Shown in pieces: positions 1-7,109 of a DNA stretch of 57,130 nucleotides (the stretch's first letter is position 1; each line of letters begins with the position of its first letter). This stretch comes from Mycobacterium pinniadriaticum (lineage in GTDB: Bacteria; Actinomycetota; Actinomycetes; Mycobacteriales; Mycobacteriaceae), in assembly GCF_026242045.1 (NCBI RefSeq), contig NZ_JAPJDO010000034.1, positions 1 through 57,130 of the forward strand, in the 5' to 3' direction. A program made the translations under genes and the position numbers. Below the pieces are notes generated by a model. The model was not told where the DNA came from. It saw nothing but the letters and a program-made list of their open reading frames with translations, and ran no database searches.

Positions 1-50
1 GAAAGCCTTGCCCTGCAGACACATACCTCGAACCCGACCGCAACGATCAA

Positions 51-83
51 TCCGGACATCGACATGCGCGCGCACTGTCCGGA
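51..83. promoter_or_regulatory. inverted repeat upstream of the Rieske gene
   Basis: A perfect 8-bp inverted repeat (TCCGGACA at 51-58, TGTCCGGA at 76-83) with a 17-bp spacer ends 27 bp before the ATG at 111. Position and symmetry suit a regulator operator. No matching copy was noticed elsewhere, so the regulator is unknown. Confidence 0.3.
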
Positions 84-110
84 ATTACCTGAGAGAGAGT
101 TCCGAGCCTT

Positions 111-944
111 ATGACCGCCGCGTTGATCCCACTCACAGCTGCCGGACCGCTAAGCCATCAGTGGTTTCCTGTCGCGACCTCGTCAGCCATTCAAGGTGCA
201 CCAGCCGCTGTGCGTCTGCTGGGTAACGATCTTGTATTGTGGCGCAGCCCGAATGGAACAGCTGTTGTGGCGCCCGATCGGTGTACGCACAGCAAGCGAG
301 CGCTGAGTAAGGGCACGGTCGAGGAAGGACGCCTGGTCTGCCCCAAACACGGTTGGACGTTCGGCGACGAGGGGCGGTGCATATTCAAGCCCTCCGGACT
401 TCCGATCACTGACAACGCCCATCTGCACACTTATCCCTGCACAGAGAGATACGGCTTGATCTGGATATCGCTCGGCAACCCCGACGCCGGCGTCGTCGAT
501 CTCGCCTGGGATGACGACAAGCGTTACCGCCGAGTGCACAGTGAGGTGTCGGAATGGCGGGCCAGTCCAATCCAGATCATGGAAATGCTACTAGCAGAGC
601 CTGTTTCACCTGATTCCGAGATCACCGCGGACGTTCCGTTCGTCGTACACAGCATGACGGGGTCGGATGACACAGCAGTACATCGGCGGCTATTGTCGTG
701 CACTCCCGTCGACAGTCGTTCCTCGTTGGTGACGGTCATGGTGTGGACCACCAGCACCGCGGAAGCCGACGACCCAACGATCCTCGATCAGATGGTCAAG
801 GATTTGGAGGGGACCAAGTCCGCCGCCGAAGAACAGGCAAGAACCGCGGCACCACAGGTCACCGGGGCAGTCCCGGGCGACGAGGACGCCGTCACATCTG
901 AGTGGAAGCGCCGGCTGACGGATCTCGGCAGCGGGGGACGCTAA
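111..944 (+). CDS. short Rieske [2Fe-2S] oxygenase-like protein
   Basis: 277 aa; the ATG is preceded by a GAGAGAGAG purine run. An N-terminal Rieske domain is clear: Cys58-x-His60 and Cys77-x2-His80 (CTH...CPKH), followed by GWTF. The layout resembles VanA-type oxygenase alpha subunits, but those are usually about 340-360 aa. The stretch after the Rieske domain (about residues 150-180) lacks the Asp/His-x4-His mononuclear-iron site and reads MEMLLAEPVSPDSE. The C-terminus keeps features of the oxygenase tail. By inference it is either an electron-transfer Rieske protein or a catalytically degenerate oxygenase. It converges on a reductase gene at 1019-1990 that could serve it or the dioxygenase at 9.0-10.8 kb. 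Confidence 0.8.
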   Translation: MTAALIPLTAAGPLSHQWFPVATSSAIQGAPAAVRLLGNDLVLWRSPNGTAVVAPDRCTHSKRALSKGTVEEGRLVCPKHGWTFGDEGRCIFKPSGLPITDNAHLHTYPCTERYGLIWISLGNPDAGVVDLAWDDDKRYRRVHSEVSEWRASPIQIMEMLLAEPVSPDSEITADVPFVVHSMTGSDDTAVHRRLLSCTPVDSRSSLVTVMVWTTSTAEADDPTILDQMVKDLEGTKSAAEEQARTAAPQVTGAVPGDEDAVTSEWKRRLTDLGSGGR

Positions 945-964
945 CGGGCCGGCACCGGACCTAC

Positions 965-1004
965 AGAAGAGCGGCTGCACACTTTCATGCGCAGCCGCTC
1001 TTCT
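965..1004. terminator. bidirectional hairpin terminator
   Basis: Perfect 14-bp inverted repeat (AGAAGAGCGGCTGC at 965-978 and its complement at 991-1004) with a 12-nt loop, lying between two convergent genes. The A-rich and T-rich stem ends suit termination in both directions. Confidence 0.75.
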
Positions 1005-1018
1005 GGACCAGTCGACGC

Positions 1019-1990
1019 TCAGAGATCGAGAACCAACCGTGGTGTACGCGAACGTGATACGCAGACGGTCATGGTGTCGCCGGCCGCCTGTTCTTCCTCG
1101 GTGAGCACCGAATCGTGATGGTCGGGAACACCGGCCAGCACGGTCGTCTGGCATGTTCCACAGATGCCTTCCTCGCACGAGAACGGCACCATGACCCCGG
1201 CCTCCTCCAGGACCTCGATAATGCTGCAGTCAGCGGGCACGGTGAGGCTGACGCCGGAACGGGCAAGTTCGACCACGAATTCCTCACAGGATCCATCGAG
1301 TGCCCCAGCTTTGGGGGCGAAGCGCTCAACGTGCAGGGATATGCCGCGGCTAGCACATGCTTCCTCGACGACAGCGAGCAGCGGCTCGGGTCCGCAGCAG
1401 TAGACCCGGACGTCGGTTACGTCGACGAGTTCGTCGACGACGCCGGCGATGTCGAGCAATCCAGTTTCGTCTTGGGGGCGGATGTCGACGCGATCCGGAT
1501 TCTCGGCCGCCAATTGTTCGGCGAAGGCCATCGTCTTTCTGGTACGACCGCCATAGATGAGACGCCACTCGGCTCCGCGGGCCGCCACCGACCTGATCAT
1601 CGGCACAATGGGCGTGATCCCGATCCCACCCGCGATGAAGACGTATTCCTGCGCTTCCACCAAATGAAAGTTGTTACGCGGTCCTTTGATCCGGACAGTA
1701 CTTCCTTCGGAAAGCTGATCGTGCACATGTTTCGAGCCACCCCGACCAGTTTCCTCGCGCAGTACGCAAACCTCGAATTGTGCTGTGTCGGTTAGGTCGC
1801 CGCACAGCGAATACTGGCGGACGAGGTCGTTGTCCAGGACCAAGTCGATATGCGCGCCCGGTTTCCAGGAGGGCAGGCTGGCGCCCCCGGCATCGCGGAG
1901 CGCAAGCCTGACGACCCCATCGGCCACGACCTCCTTGCGTGCCAGGGTCAGCGTCAGGTCATATTCGGGGCTGGTTGCGGCTGCGCTCAC
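1019..1990 (-). CDS. PDR/VanB-type ferredoxin reductase (oxygenase reductase)
   Basis: 323 aa; GTG start at 1990 with AAGGAG five bases upstream. Order of domains: flavin-binding domain with the RQYSL motif, NADH-binding domain with GGIGITPIVPM, then a C-terminal plant-type [2Fe-2S] domain with C-x4-C-x2-C (CEEGICGTC) and a fourth Cys about 30 residues later. This is the phthalate dioxygenase reductase arrangement, which passes electrons from NADH to a Rieske oxygenase in the cytoplasm. It is the only obvious oxygenase reductase in the window. By inference it may serve the alpha/beta dioxygenase at 9.0-10.8 kb as well as the Rieske protein next door. Confidence 0.9.
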   Translation of the reverse strand: MSAAATSPEYDLTLTLARKEVVADGVVRLALRDAGGASLPSWKPGAHIDLVLDNDLVRQYSLCGDLTDTAQFEVCVLREETGRGGSKHVHDQLSEGSTVRIKGPRNNFHLVEAQEYVFIAGGIGITPIVPMIRSVAARGAEWRLIYGGRTRKTMAFAEQLAAENPDRVDIRPQDETGLLDIAGVVDELVDVTDVRVYCCGPEPLLAVVEEACASRGISLHVERFAPKAGALDGSCEEFVVELARSGVSLTVPADCSIIEVLEEAGVMVPFSCEEGICGTCQTTVLAGVPDHHDSVLTEEEQAAGDTMTVCVSRSRTPRLVLDL

Positions 1991-2112
1991 TTCTCTCCTT
2001 TGCTTTCAATGCCGAGGTCTCACGAGTATTCGCAATTCTGGTCGTCAACAACCATCGATAGGCGAGGCGAGCTCGTAGTTGTCCTCGCGTGGCAGTGAAG
2101 GACTGCCATATG

Positions 2113-2125
2113 GATATATTATATC
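2113..2125. promoter_or_regulatory. AT-rich palindrome in divergent promoter
   Basis: GATATA-T-TATATC is a perfect 6-1-6 palindrome between the reductase gene (-) and the GntR gene (+). It resembles the GATA/TATATC elements at other promoters of this window and is a candidate site for the GntR/FCD regulators. Confidence 0.45.
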
Positions 2126-2227
2126 TTCGATGTAGGGAACTCCACCCGCAGATGGGCCGGCCGGACCCGAGTTCTGTGTCTCGGCGGCTGCGGCGCGCCG
2201 CTGGACAACGCACTGAAAAACCAATGT

Positions 2228-2247
2228 GCGATACGATATATGCGATA
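2228..2247. promoter_or_regulatory. GATAC/GATATA element upstream of the GntR gene
   Basis: Contains GATACGATATA flanked by a direct repeat of GCGATA (2228-2233 and 2242-2247), 69-88 bp before the GntR start. It resembles GATACTTGATATA found (on the minus strand) at 6771-6783 and 13411-13423. An autoregulatory site is inferred. Confidence 0.35.
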
Positions 2248-2315
2248 AAGGGCGAAGCCCTTACCCGAAAGTTGGTTTTGCTGACCTGACCCAGCCGACC
2301 AGGAAGGCGTCCGAG

Positions 2316-3062
2316 ATGCCCGATTCCCACGACGATATTCCTGGCGCGAATGGCGATGCGCTACTCTTCGGCGCCACACCAGGTAATCGCCGAAACCATC
2401 AGAGCCTCAAAGAGATGGCTTCAAACTACATCCGTGAGGGCATAGTGTCGGGACGTTTGGGTCCGGGCGCGAAGGTCGACCAGGATGAGATCGCCGAGGA
2501 GTTGGGGATCAGCCGGCTACCTATCCGAGAAGCGCTCATCGAACTCACGGCCAAGGGTTTCGTCGAATCGATTCCGCGCCGCGGCGCGTTCGTGGTGACC
2601 CTCACGGTCGAGGACATCGAAGACCACTTCGAAGTGGTCAGTTTGCTGTTCGGATTGACCGCGCGGCGAGCAGCCAAGAGCATCACCAGCGAGCAACTCG
2701 CAGGCCTACAGAAGCTGCACACCCAGATCACAACGGCCCGTGACCCGGCGGCGCAACTCGCCCTGACGTACGAGTTCTACCGGGCGATCAATAGGGTTGG
2801 GACCTCCGAGCGATTGTTGCTCACGCTTCGCTTCTTGGCATTTGCGCTCCCGAACGATTTCTATTTCAGCAGTCAACGCTGGCCGGCGACCGAGACCGCA
2901 TATCGGGAGCGTGTTCTCAACGCCCTCGCCGACCGTGATGCGCGAGCCGCCGTCAAGGCAGCGGAGGAACATTTCGGTACTTGCACAAAGGTGACGATCG
3001 ACGAGTTACGTTCGCGCGGTTACTGGTCCGCGATGAAGGACGAGGCGAAGGCAGTCGGTTAG
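2316..3062 (+). CDS. GntR family, FCD-domain transcriptional regulator
   Basis: 248 aa from the ATG at 2316, chosen because AGGAAGG lies 8 bp upstream; the frame stays open to 2226 but without a good ribosome site. An N-terminal winged helix (about residues 28-95) carries SLKEMASNYIREGI, DQDEIAEELGISRLPIREAL and the wing PRRGAFV. A C-terminal FCD all-helical ligand domain follows (EDIEDHFEVVSLLF onward). FCD regulators usually repress catabolic genes until an acidic effector binds. The paralogue at 26843-27580 has the same RLPIREALIELTAKGFV segment. The upstream gap holds two AT-rich operator-like sites. Confidence 0.92.
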   Translation: MPDSHDDIPGANGDALLFGATPGNRRNHQSLKEMASNYIREGIVSGRLGPGAKVDQDEIAEELGISRLPIREALIELTAKGFVESIPRRGAFVVTLTVEDIEDHFEVVSLLFGLTARRAAKSITSEQLAGLQKLHTQITTARDPAAQLALTYEFYRAINRVGTSERLLLTLRFLAFALPNDFYFSSQRWPATETAYRERVLNALADRDARAAVKAAEEHFGTCTKVTIDELRSRGYWSAMKDEAKAVG

Positions 3063-3116
3063 CGCGGCCCTGGCATCCTGCCGCGCACTCACCACTCGAG
3101 TCGTGAAGGTCTGAGA

Positions 3117-3165
3117 GTTCGAGCCCGCAGTATGGCCGAATGGCGGCCATACTGCGGGCTCGAAC
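3117..3165. terminator. very strong bidirectional hairpin terminator
   Basis: Perfect 22-bp inverted repeat (3117-3138 and 3144-3165) with a 5-nt loop AATGG, between the stop of the GntR gene (+) and the stop of the convergent gene (-). There is no long T run, as is common in actinobacteria. Confidence 0.8.
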
Positions 3166-3175
3166 AACGGGGAGC

Positions 3176-3997
3176 TCAGCTCACAGCGTCTGCGGCTTGC
3201 GCCGCGAGGCGTTGGATCTCCGTGTACATCAGGCCGAAGGTCTCGACCGCGGTCTTGGCCGCCCAGAGCATCTCGTCCTGAATGTGGGTGTCTGAGCCGT
3301 ACTTGACGAGCAACTCCAGCTCACCGCCGCCATGGAATTGATCCTTGTAGGCGTGCAGCGCGTTGAACAGCATGTCCTCGCCGGGAATACCGAGCCGCTC
3401 GGGCAAGGAGGTCGAGATGGCTGCTTCGGCGGCAGCTTGTTGTTCCGCAGTCATCAACGACATCCGCATCTCGACCGCCGGCTTGGAGTTGATGATCTCC
3501 AGCGCCGCGATCGCGGCAAACGAACCCTGCCAGGACAGTGTGCGTGAGAGGTCGTCGAGCGCGAGGACGCAGGTCTGGATGATCGGAGTCGGCGGGGTCG
3601 AGGTGACCTCGTCACGCGGGACGCCGCATGCCTCGGCCTCCTCATAGAGAACGTCGACATGGCAGCGGCCGCCGGCGTCCTCGTCACCGACTTCCTCGTC
3701 CACGCAGTCCTCGATGAGTTCACGCCGGACGTCCTGGTAGGGGCACCGGGAGGCAACTTCGAGCAGCCAACTCGGGAACCGCCATGCGAAGAAAGAGAAG
3801 TACTTCAACGCAGTTCCATGGAACATGCGTGCCTGCGCCTGGTTGTAGCGCTCCGGCACAGCGCCCGGACGATCCATCGACGCCATCGCCGTTGAAACGA
3901 CCGTCTCGACCAATCGGTCCTGAAACTCCTCAGGCGACCTGTTGCTGGTCCATTCGGGTTCGCGCCGGTCCCGACCGTCGCGGTGCAATCCGGTCAT
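3176..3997 (-). CDS. putative heme-oxygenase-like (HDO-type) metalloenzyme
   Basis: 273 aa from the ATG at 3997, chosen because GAGAGGAAG lies 5 bp upstream; the frame extends to 4051 without a better site. The protein is predicted all-helical and contains a segment rich in possible metal ligands (about residues 93-120: ELIEDCVDEEVGD ... GGRCHVDVLYEEAEACGV). This resembles the iron-containing heme-oxygenase-fold / TenA-PqqC-like group with Glu and His ligands. A second ligand-rich part (HGGGELELLVKYGSDTH) follows. Function is unknown; oxidation or cleavage of an acyl or amino substrate is possible. It has its own AT-rich upstream element at 4086-4105. Confidence 0.6.
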   Translation of the reverse strand: MTGLHRDGRDRREPEWTSNRSPEEFQDRLVETVVSTAMASMDRPGAVPERYNQAQARMFHGTALKYFSFFAWRFPSWLLEVASRCPYQDVRRELIEDCVDEEVGDEDAGGRCHVDVLYEEAEACGVPRDEVTSTPPTPIIQTCVLALDDLSRTLSWQGSFAAIAALEIINSKPAVEMRMSLMTAEQQAAAEAAISTSLPERLGIPGEDMLFNALHAYKDQFHGGGELELLVKYGSDTHIQDEMLWAAKTAVETFGLMYTEIQRLAAQAADAVS

Positions 3998-4085
3998 ACA
4001 ACTTCCTCTCTCGTTCTGTCCCGTGGCATCCAGCCGATGCGTGGCACTCACACGCCAGGCTCACACGCCAGGCAGGACATCGGCC

Positions 4086-4105
4086 TGATTCATAATATAA
4101 TATCA
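4086..4105. promoter_or_regulatory. AT-rich TGAT...ATCA element
   Basis: A 20-bp AT-rich block bounded by TGAT (4086-4089) and ATCA (4102-4105), 89 bp before the start of the gene ending at 3176. It looks like the GATATA-type elements upstream of other operons here. Promoter or operator role is inferred. Confidence 0.35.
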
Positions 4106-4155
4106 ACATTCGTAGGTGGTCAAGGGTTCCCCGTTTGCCGGGCACCCCCGACGGG

Positions 4156-4857
4156 TCACAGCAGGGCGACCGCTCCCCCGTTCACAAGCAGCGTCTGGCC
4201 GGTGATGTACGCGGCTTCGGATGATGCGAGAAACACGCAAGCACCCGTCAGATCGTCGGGCCCACCGGCCCGGCCTAACGGAATCTGAGCGAGCGCTTGC
4301 GGCGGCAGCACGGCAGGCTCCGGCAGCGTCACTCCCGGAGCCACGCAATTGATCCGGATGCCGAGGGGGCCGAACTCCACGGCCAGCACCTTGGTCAGGT
4401 GTGAAATCGCCGCCTTCGATGCGGCGTAGTGGGCACCTTGCCCCCGCGTCACGGTGACGCCCGCCTGTGAACCCATATTGACGATTGCCCCGCCCGCGGC
4501 TTCCATCAGCGGCAGCGCCGCACGAACGCATAGGAACACACTGCGCAGGTTCACGTTCAGAACCTGGTCCCATTCCTCGACAGTGATCTCCTGGAAGGGT
4601 CGCCGGTACCAGATCCCAACGTTGTTGACCAACACGTCAACGCGCCCGTAATCGTCGGCAACCCGCCCGAACAACGTCTCCACCGCGGTCGCATCGGAGA
4701 CGTCGGTCAGTTCGTATCGAATCCTGGCGTCCGCGTGGACTGGGTGCTCTCGGTCTGCGACCACCACCGACGCACCGTCGGATGCGAAACGCGCGGCGAT
4801 GGCTGCACCAATATTCCTGGCGCCGCCGGTAACCAGGACAACGCGGTCATCTGTCAC
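4156..4857 (-). CDS. SDR family oxidoreductase
   Basis: About 233 aa. I prefer the GTG at 4857; an in-frame TTG at 4872 is possible and neither has a strong ribosome site. Classical short-chain dehydrogenase features are present: TGGARNIG nucleotide-binding motif, NNVGIW, catalytic Ser in NMGSQAG and YAASK catalytic Tyr/Lys. The C-terminal ITGQTLLVNGG is typical. It would oxidise or reduce a secondary alcohol/ketone with NAD(P). It directly follows the P450 gene (stop at 4877), suggesting oxidation of the alcohol made by the P450. Confidence 0.9.
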   Translation of the reverse strand: MTDDRVVLVTGGARNIGAAIAARFASDGASVVVADREHPVHADARIRYELTDVSDATAVETLFGRVADDYGRVDVLVNNVGIWYRRPFQEITVEEWDQVLNVNLRSVFLCVRAALPLMEAAGGAIVNMGSQAGVTVTRGQGAHYAASKAAISHLTKVLAVEFGPLGIRINCVAPGVTLPEPAVLPPQALAQIPLGRAGGPDDLTGACVFLASSEAAYITGQTLLVNGGAVALL

Positions 4858-4876
4858 AGTGGGCCGACCCAACTGG

Positions 4877-6139
4877 TCAACGGCGCGTCAGTCGGACCGG
4901 AACGTCCTTCAGCGAGTACATGATCATGCTGTTGATCCCGAGCACCGTGTGAGCCGGCTCTGTCATCAGCTCGATCTTTTTCGTGCGCGCCAGCAGTTCT
5001 TCGAACATCACTCGGATCTCACGCCGTGCGAGGTGGGCGCCGAGACAGAAATGAGCTCCTTGTCCGCCAAAACCCACGTGCGGGTTCGGGTTTCGGGTTA
5101 CGTCAAATGAGAACGGACCATCGAATACTGCGGCATCGCGGTTGGCTGACGGGTACCAGAGAGTGACCCGCTCACCTGCCTTGATTTCGGCACCATGCAG
5201 GACGACGTCCTTGGTTGCCGTCCGTCGGAAATATGTGACCGGCGAAGCCCAGCGGACGATTTCGTCGACGGCGGTATCCATCGCCGAGGGGTCCGAACGT
5301 AGCCGATCCATCTGGTCGGGGTGCTCGAGCAGGGCGAGCAACCCGCTGGCGATTGCGTCGCGGGTGGTCTCGCTACCGGCAATGCACAGCACCATGAAAA
5401 AGAGATCGAGCTCGAACTCGTTCAGCTGAGTCTTGGACCCGTCCGGCTGCTCGATTTCAGCCGTGGTGAGTTTGGTCCACACATCGTCCTCGGGCGAGCG
5501 TCGCTTGCGGTCGGCGAGTTCGCGAGCGTAGGTGAACATCTGCCCCAACGCGGCCGCCTGCCGCGCCAGCAACTCCTCCTGCGCCAAGCCCAAACTCTCG
5601 TTGTGCGCTTCGGTGTTCTCCTGAACCACCCGGAACAGCTCGTCACGATCCGACTCGGGAATACCCAGGATGTCGGCGATCATGTGCATCGGGAGCGGGT
5701 AGGCGACCTCCCGGACGAAATTGCATTCCCCCTTCTCCAACGCGCCGTCGATGATCTTGATCGCCCAGGACCGCGCTTGGTTCTCGAGCATCGCGGTCAT
5801 CCGGGGTGTGAAGCCCTTGTTGACCAAGCGACGCAACCGCGTGTGGTCGGGCGGGTCCATCGTGATCAGCATCAAGCCGCGCGCGTTCTGGTCCCAGTCG
5901 GGGATGCTGGGACCCTCAAACGAGCGGAATGTCTCGTGGTCGTTGCTCACTGCCTTCACATCCGCGTGTGAAGACACCACCCAGAACGGGCCCTCGGTAC
6001 CGGGCCTGCCCGGGTGAAGCCACACCGGAGCCTGTTCGCGCAGAACGCTGAACGTCTCGTGCGGAAATCCGTGTCGGTAGATTTCGAGATCGCTGAGGTC
6101 GATCGTCTCAAGGCTCGGTGCTGCAGATTCCACGGTCAT
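4877..6139 (-). CDS. cytochrome P450
   Basis: 420 aa from the ATG at 6139, chosen because GGGAGCG lies upstream; the frame extends to an ATG at 6184 without a clear site. Conserved features: ITMDPPDHTRLRRLV, the I-helix AGSETT (about residues 254-259, intact acid-alcohol pair) and the heme loop FGGQGAHFCLGAHLA with the cysteine ligand near residue 365. Style and length fit soluble actinobacterial class I P450s acting on steroid- or terpenoid-like or fatty substrates with ferredoxin partners. It is the middle gene of the cupin-P450-SDR operon. No ferredoxin is adjacent; the one at 43973-44170 is the only small ferredoxin in the window. Confidence 0.95.
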   Translation of the reverse strand: MTVESAAPSLETIDLSDLEIYRHGFPHETFSVLREQAPVWLHPGRPGTEGPFWVVSSHADVKAVSNDHETFRSFEGPSIPDWDQNARGLMLITMDPPDHTRLRRLVNKGFTPRMTAMLENQARSWAIKIIDGALEKGECNFVREVAYPLPMHMIADILGIPESDRDELFRVVQENTEAHNESLGLAQEELLARQAAALGQMFTYARELADRKRRSPEDDVWTKLTTAEIEQPDGSKTQLNEFELDLFFMVLCIAGSETTRDAIASGLLALLEHPDQMDRLRSDPSAMDTAVDEIVRWASPVTYFRRTATKDVVLHGAEIKAGERVTLWYPSANRDAAVFDGPFSFDVTRNPNPHVGFGGQGAHFCLGAHLARREIRVMFEELLARTKKIELMTEPAHTVLGINSMIMYSLKDVPVRLTRR

Positions 6140-6204
6140 ATCTCGCTCCCAACCCCCGCGGGGCTGCCAGTTCGTCGTTGTCATTTCTTGGGACCGCCCC
6201 GATC

Positions 6205-6648
6205 TCAGGCAGTATGAGCAGGACGCTCGAGGATTGTCTTCACGTACGGGCCGCTCAGCGGGCCAACGGCGAAATACGATGCCGGCTCATCGGAGACGTT
6301 CCGGATTCCGTGTGGGATGCCCGCCGGAACCAGCACGGCCTGGCCCACCGTCAGGCTCCGAGATGGCCCCTCGCCCAGGGTGTATTCGACCTCGCCCTGG
6401 ATGACGATGTGCAGATGCTCGGTATTCGGGTGAACGTGGTAATCGTTCTCCTGACCGGGGGCGAGGTTCCACATGATCAGACCCAATTCGGTTGTCGCCG
6501 AGGTAAGCACCGCGGTCGGCGCTTGCTTGTCGAAGATCTGGTAGGTCGACATATCGAAGTACAGCGACGGCGGGTTGGCAGCGTCCATCGCCGGAGCGAG
6601 CTCGTTGATGAACCGCTCGTGGCCAGGTTCGGGGGTGTAATCCATCAT
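6205..6648 (-). CDS. cupin-domain protein
   Basis: 147 aa from the ATG at 6648 (AAAGGTG just upstream; a second ATG follows immediately). A single cupin fold shows the metal motif H-x-H-x4-E-x2-H in DYHVHPNTEHLH and a later His in PAGIPHGIRN. Probably binds one divalent metal; isomerase, dioxygenase or sensor roles are all possible. It is first in the cupin-P450-SDR operon and divergent from the GMC oxidoreductase. A clear paralogue lies at 52148-52594 (shared NDYHVHP and PAGI.HGIRN). Confidence 0.85.
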   Translation of the reverse strand: MMDYTPEPGHERFINELAPAMDAANPPSLYFDMSTYQIFDKQAPTAVLTSATTELGLIMWNLAPGQENDYHVHPNTEHLHIVIQGEVEYTLGEGPSRSLTVGQAVLVPAGIPHGIRNVSDEPASYFAVGPLSGPYVKTILERPAHTA

Positions 6649-6754
6649 TGACACCTTTGTCTTCACTCTCCTCAGCACTTTGGGGTCGAAACGACGGCGG
6701 CGGAACCGGGCGTGAAGCCGGCCACTCAGGGAAACCACCGTGATGCGGGCCACT

Positions 6755-6783
6755 TTGATATGAACAACTATATATCAAGTATC
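6755..6783. promoter_or_regulatory. operator-like inverted repeat with TATATCAAGTATC
   Basis: TTGATAT (6755-6761) and ATATCAA (6772-6778) form a perfect inverted repeat with a 10-bp spacer, about 110 bp before the cupin start. The 13-mer TATATCAAGTATC at 6771-6783 occurs again exactly at 13411-13423 in the other large divergent promoter region. Confidence 0.6.
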
Positions 6784-6973
6784 CAGGGGATGGTCGAATT
6801 GCGCCGAAGCCGTCCCCACCAAACCCCAACGAGCGTCTAGGTGCGACCCACTCCTCGGTGCGCGCCTCGCGGACGAGGCAACGAGGCGCCCGGTACGCCG
6901 CACCATGCGGGCGCGGGGCAACCTTTCGTCCGAGAGGGCCGGTCAATCGAGCAATAGGTATTTGCGTCCGATC

Positions 6974-7002
6974 TGATATGAGTTACTTTATATTTCTTGC
7001 TC
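6974..7002. promoter_or_regulatory. AT-rich element upstream of GMC gene
   Basis: TGATAT at 6974-6979 is followed by TATATTTCTTGCTC at 6989-7002, about 110 bp before the GMC start. The second part matches TATATTTCATTGCTC at 13636-13650, ahead of the P450 operon, with one inserted base. Probable promoter/operator. Confidence 0.5.
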
Positions 7003-7109
7003 GTCCAGAGATTCTGCGGCCCTGTGTGCGGTAGACCACGAGCATTGGAGCCCAGGGCCGACAGACGAACGCTTTGGCGTGGCCTTATCTACGAAAGCGC
7101 AGGTTAGTG

